In this document: in pieces, positions 61,540 to 64,000 of the stretch | How positions within the stretch are numbered: the stretch's first letter is position 1 | How the letters are laid out: every line of letters starts with the position of its first letter | Assembly: GCF_004193775.1 (NCBI RefSeq) | Contig: NC_041012.1 | Coordinates: 10,561,223-10,625,222, forward strand | DNA from: Glycine soja | Taxonomy: Eukaryota; Streptophyta; Magnoliopsida; Fabales; Fabaceae | Direction: 5' to 3' | Length of the DNA stretch: 64,000 nt | Program-made: the position numbers and the translations under genes | The notes under the pieces: generated by a model | The model's input: the letters and a program-made list of their open reading frames with translations, nothing else | The model's database searches: none | What the model was told of the DNA's origin: nothing

Positions 61540-63945
61540 TCAAGGACGTGTATTTGCAATGTCATGTGAGAGCGGGGAAACAGAAGCTGTGGCGATTCTA
61601 CCATGAGTAAAATCATCAGCACTTTTTCTACGACCGCGAGAGGCATTCACAGAACGATTTTGATTCACATGGGGAACCTGCAGCTGCTCCAAATCCGTGA
61701 CAACCTCGTCCATGGTTGGTCTCAACTTGGATTCTGTTGCAAGGCATCGCAGAGAGAGGGTAGCCACCTTACATGCCTCATCTAATGCATATTGGCCTTC
61801 AAGGCGATTATCCAACACACGCAAAAGTTTGTGTTTGTTGGCTAAGTATGGTTTGGCCCATTCCACCAAATTGTGTTGTCCTGATGGTCTATTCTTGTCC
61901 ACAGCCCTCCTGCCAGATAACATTTCCAGCAGGACTACTCCAAAACTGAAGACATCACTCTTGGCACTCAGATTTCCTTCACCAACATAGATATTAGTCA
62001 TTAGCCAAAATGATAATTTTTTTAGTGTACAGTGAACGCAACAAAGTTTGAACCTAGCTTCTATCTTGAGTAAATTAACTAAATCCTTTCTCACTAGGCT
62101 AACTCTAGTAAGTAACCAGAATGATATAAAGATTTTTTGTTTTTTGGGTAGTGTAAAAGTATAGATTAAAGGAAGACACGTCTTCTTACAAGGCTAGGAA
62201 AGACCACCAATTTCAACAAGATTCATAGAATCAAACTCAAGTCACAGCTAGTGCGAGTGAAAGATTTGATCAGATACGCCAACCCCATTGGCTAGAATGA
62301 TAGTATGAAGTTAAATCCTGAATAAATTTATGTACTCAAAATAAAAATGAAATATGAAGTTAAAGGGTCCCTAATGTGCACAATAGTTTATCATAATCAA
62401 CGGCTTACTTTGCCTTTTCATAATGAAAAAGGTCAAATTGATGCTTTTTTTTTAATGTCAAGAACCAAATTAACTAGTAGTGCCAATTTTAGAGACTAAA
62501 TAAATAATTATTTAAACGCAAAATTAATACCTGTGGTTTGATATTCAGGAGCTGCATATCCATAGGTTCCCATTACCCTGGTGGAGACATGACTTTTCTC
62601 ACGTGTTGGTCTGTCCTTTGCCAGCCCCAAATCAGCAAGCTTTGCATTATAATTCTAAATCAAATCAACAAGGGAATCTTTAGATATGATATCTTTATAA
62701 TTTCCTCTATTCATGAAACATTGTCATGTGTGTGTGTAAGGACACATACTGAATCCAGCAAGACATTTGAGGTCTTGAAATCTCGGTATATCACTTTTGT
62801 TTCAGCACTGTGAAGAAATGCAAGCCCTTTGGCAGCGCCAAGAGCAACTTTCAAACGGAGACCCCAAGAAAGAGGTTGAAAATACGAGCCTCCTGTTACA
62901 ACAATTAATATTTCGAATATTAGGCACACTTCACAAATTGAACAATGTGAAAAGATGGGAGATGAAGAACTCACTCATGAACAAGTGATACTCCAAGCTA
63001 CCACGAGGCATAAATTCATAGACCAGAAGTCGGTCTTCATCTTCAAAGCAATACCCAATTAATTTCACTAGATGAGGATGAGAAAGCTGGCCTAGATAGT
63101 TTACTTCATCCTAACATAGAAAAGAAATTAAAACAATGTAAGCCCATCCCATATAAGGGTAGCACTTAAACTCTTCTTTGTTTTCCAAATATTCATAACA
63201 ATATTAACTAATTATGAATTTAATAGACATGTACTCCGAGTATACAGAAATTTACAATCATTTTTAATAAAATGTCAAGAAGACAATTTATGATTCAACA
63301 ACAGTATAAGGTACATGTATTATTTGTTCATTATTTATACTTTACAAATCATGACACGCTTAAAATGTAGTCATGTAAAACAAATTGAGTTTAGCTTAGA
63401 AAAGAAATATGCACGAGATAAGGCACCTCGAGACTTGCTTCATGAGTCATAACGTGCCTTGTCTATGAGGTAAAAATATTCTCAAAACATAATTAATAGG
63501 TAACCATGTAACAGAGCCAGTGTTTGCTTCTTAATTAGCAGGAGCAAATCAAAGGGGGTTAAAGAAGAATATAAACTCACCAACCAATCCTTCTGACCTT
63601 GGAAGCTATCCAGACTAAGTCTTTTCACTGCAACAACAACGCCAGTGCCAGGTTTGGCAGCAGCCAGTGATTGATTATCAATCCAGCCCTTGAAAACTGA
63701 TCCAAAATCACCTTCTCCTCCTAAAACACTGTCTTTACGGAAATTTCTTGTGGCAGCTGTGAGTTCTGTCAAACTAAAGTTCTTCAGATTGGATGACTGC
63801 AAGATCTCACCCTCAATCCGAGGAGTCTGAGGCACTGATACCTCTGAGACTTTACTGATTGGTGTGCTGACATCTTTTGTAATTTTATTGCTAATTGGAC
63901 TGCTGTGATCTTTTGCATCGGCACTAACATGCTTTGAATTTAACC
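61540..63945 (-). CDS. Receptor-like cytoplasmic kinase, PBL/APK type, 5' end beyond window
   Basis: Exons, high to low: 63945-63581, 63110-62975, 62892-62750, 62654-62531, 61976-61540. Phases agree, and the first listed exon begins after an acceptor ('atctcag'), so the start codon lies past 64000. Motifs in order: [20 protein letters not shown], glycine loop in [14 protein letters not shown] (one Gly more than usual before GEG), [43 protein letters not shown], then DLG in place of DFG (ttg codon at 62628-62630), [14 protein letters not shown], and [20 protein letters not shown]. The C-terminal tail (about 60 residues past LEQLQVPHV) is Ser/Arg-rich. The family phosphorylates targets at the plasma membrane in immunity and development. 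The DLG triplet still retains the metal-binding Asp, so activity is possible. It converges tail-to-tail with the kinase at 56055. Confidence 0.92.
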
Positions 63946-64000
63946 CTGAGATGATATAATATATATATCAATAAAATTACAGTTAAACTTTCATCAACTA

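Overview
The window is a nuclear chromosome segment from a dicot plant, most likely a legume and possibly soybean or a close relative. It is AT-rich, its genes have many GT-AG introns, its protein families are plant-typical, and the intergenic DNA holds LINE and copia remnants plus several families of fold-back miniature elements. The species is an inference from style; no diagnostic legume gene was found.

Layout. 1-2.4 kb: non-coding, with a possible inverted-repeat element. 2.4-7.6 kb (minus): telomere-repeat-binding protein of the TRP family, nine coding exons and an intron-containing leader. 7.6-13.5 kb: AT-rich DNA, nothing coding seen. 13.57-18.44 kb (minus): oxysterol-binding-protein-related protein (ORP3 type), ten exons. 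18.6-21.6 kb: nested miniature elements and a LINE-type RNase H relic. 21.92-24.15 kb (plus): small RAB5IF/RCAF1-like membrane protein, whose second intron carries a LINE tail and a miniature transposon. 25.76-28.35 kb (minus): PGRL1-like chloroplast membrane protein gene that looks broken (in-frame stop, no start codon, unclear donor). 28.4-44.3 kb: about 16 kb of repeats, with a 0.95-kb inverted-repeat element, a diverged minisatellite, a copia reverse-transcriptase scrap, a ~200-bp-arm hairpin, two copies of one fold-back family and a decayed LINE 3' end. 44.50-46.55 kb (plus): alpha-expansin with three exons. 46.6-56.0 kb: repeats. 56.06-58.53 kb (plus): receptor-like cytoplasmic kinase of the PCRK1/PBL type. 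59.1-60.0 kb: an inverted-repeat-bounded element carrying a fragment of a U11/U12-31K (ZCRB1-like) gene. 61.54-63.95 kb (minus): a second receptor-like cytoplasmic kinase, converging on the first; its first exon lies beyond the window.

The six intact or partial genes do not form a pathway. They cover telomere/DNA binding, sterol or lipid transfer, membrane-complex assembly, wall loosening and immune-type kinase signalling. In the six gene models with recognised coding exons throughout, exon phases join without conflict; for the five complete ones the total coding length is a multiple of three (684, 450, 127, 259 and 446 residues). The most unusual items are the element with captured spliceosomal-protein sequence (59.1-60.0 kb) and the damaged PGRL1-like gene. 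I saw no tRNA or rRNA gene, no CRISPR array and no prokaryotic-style operon.
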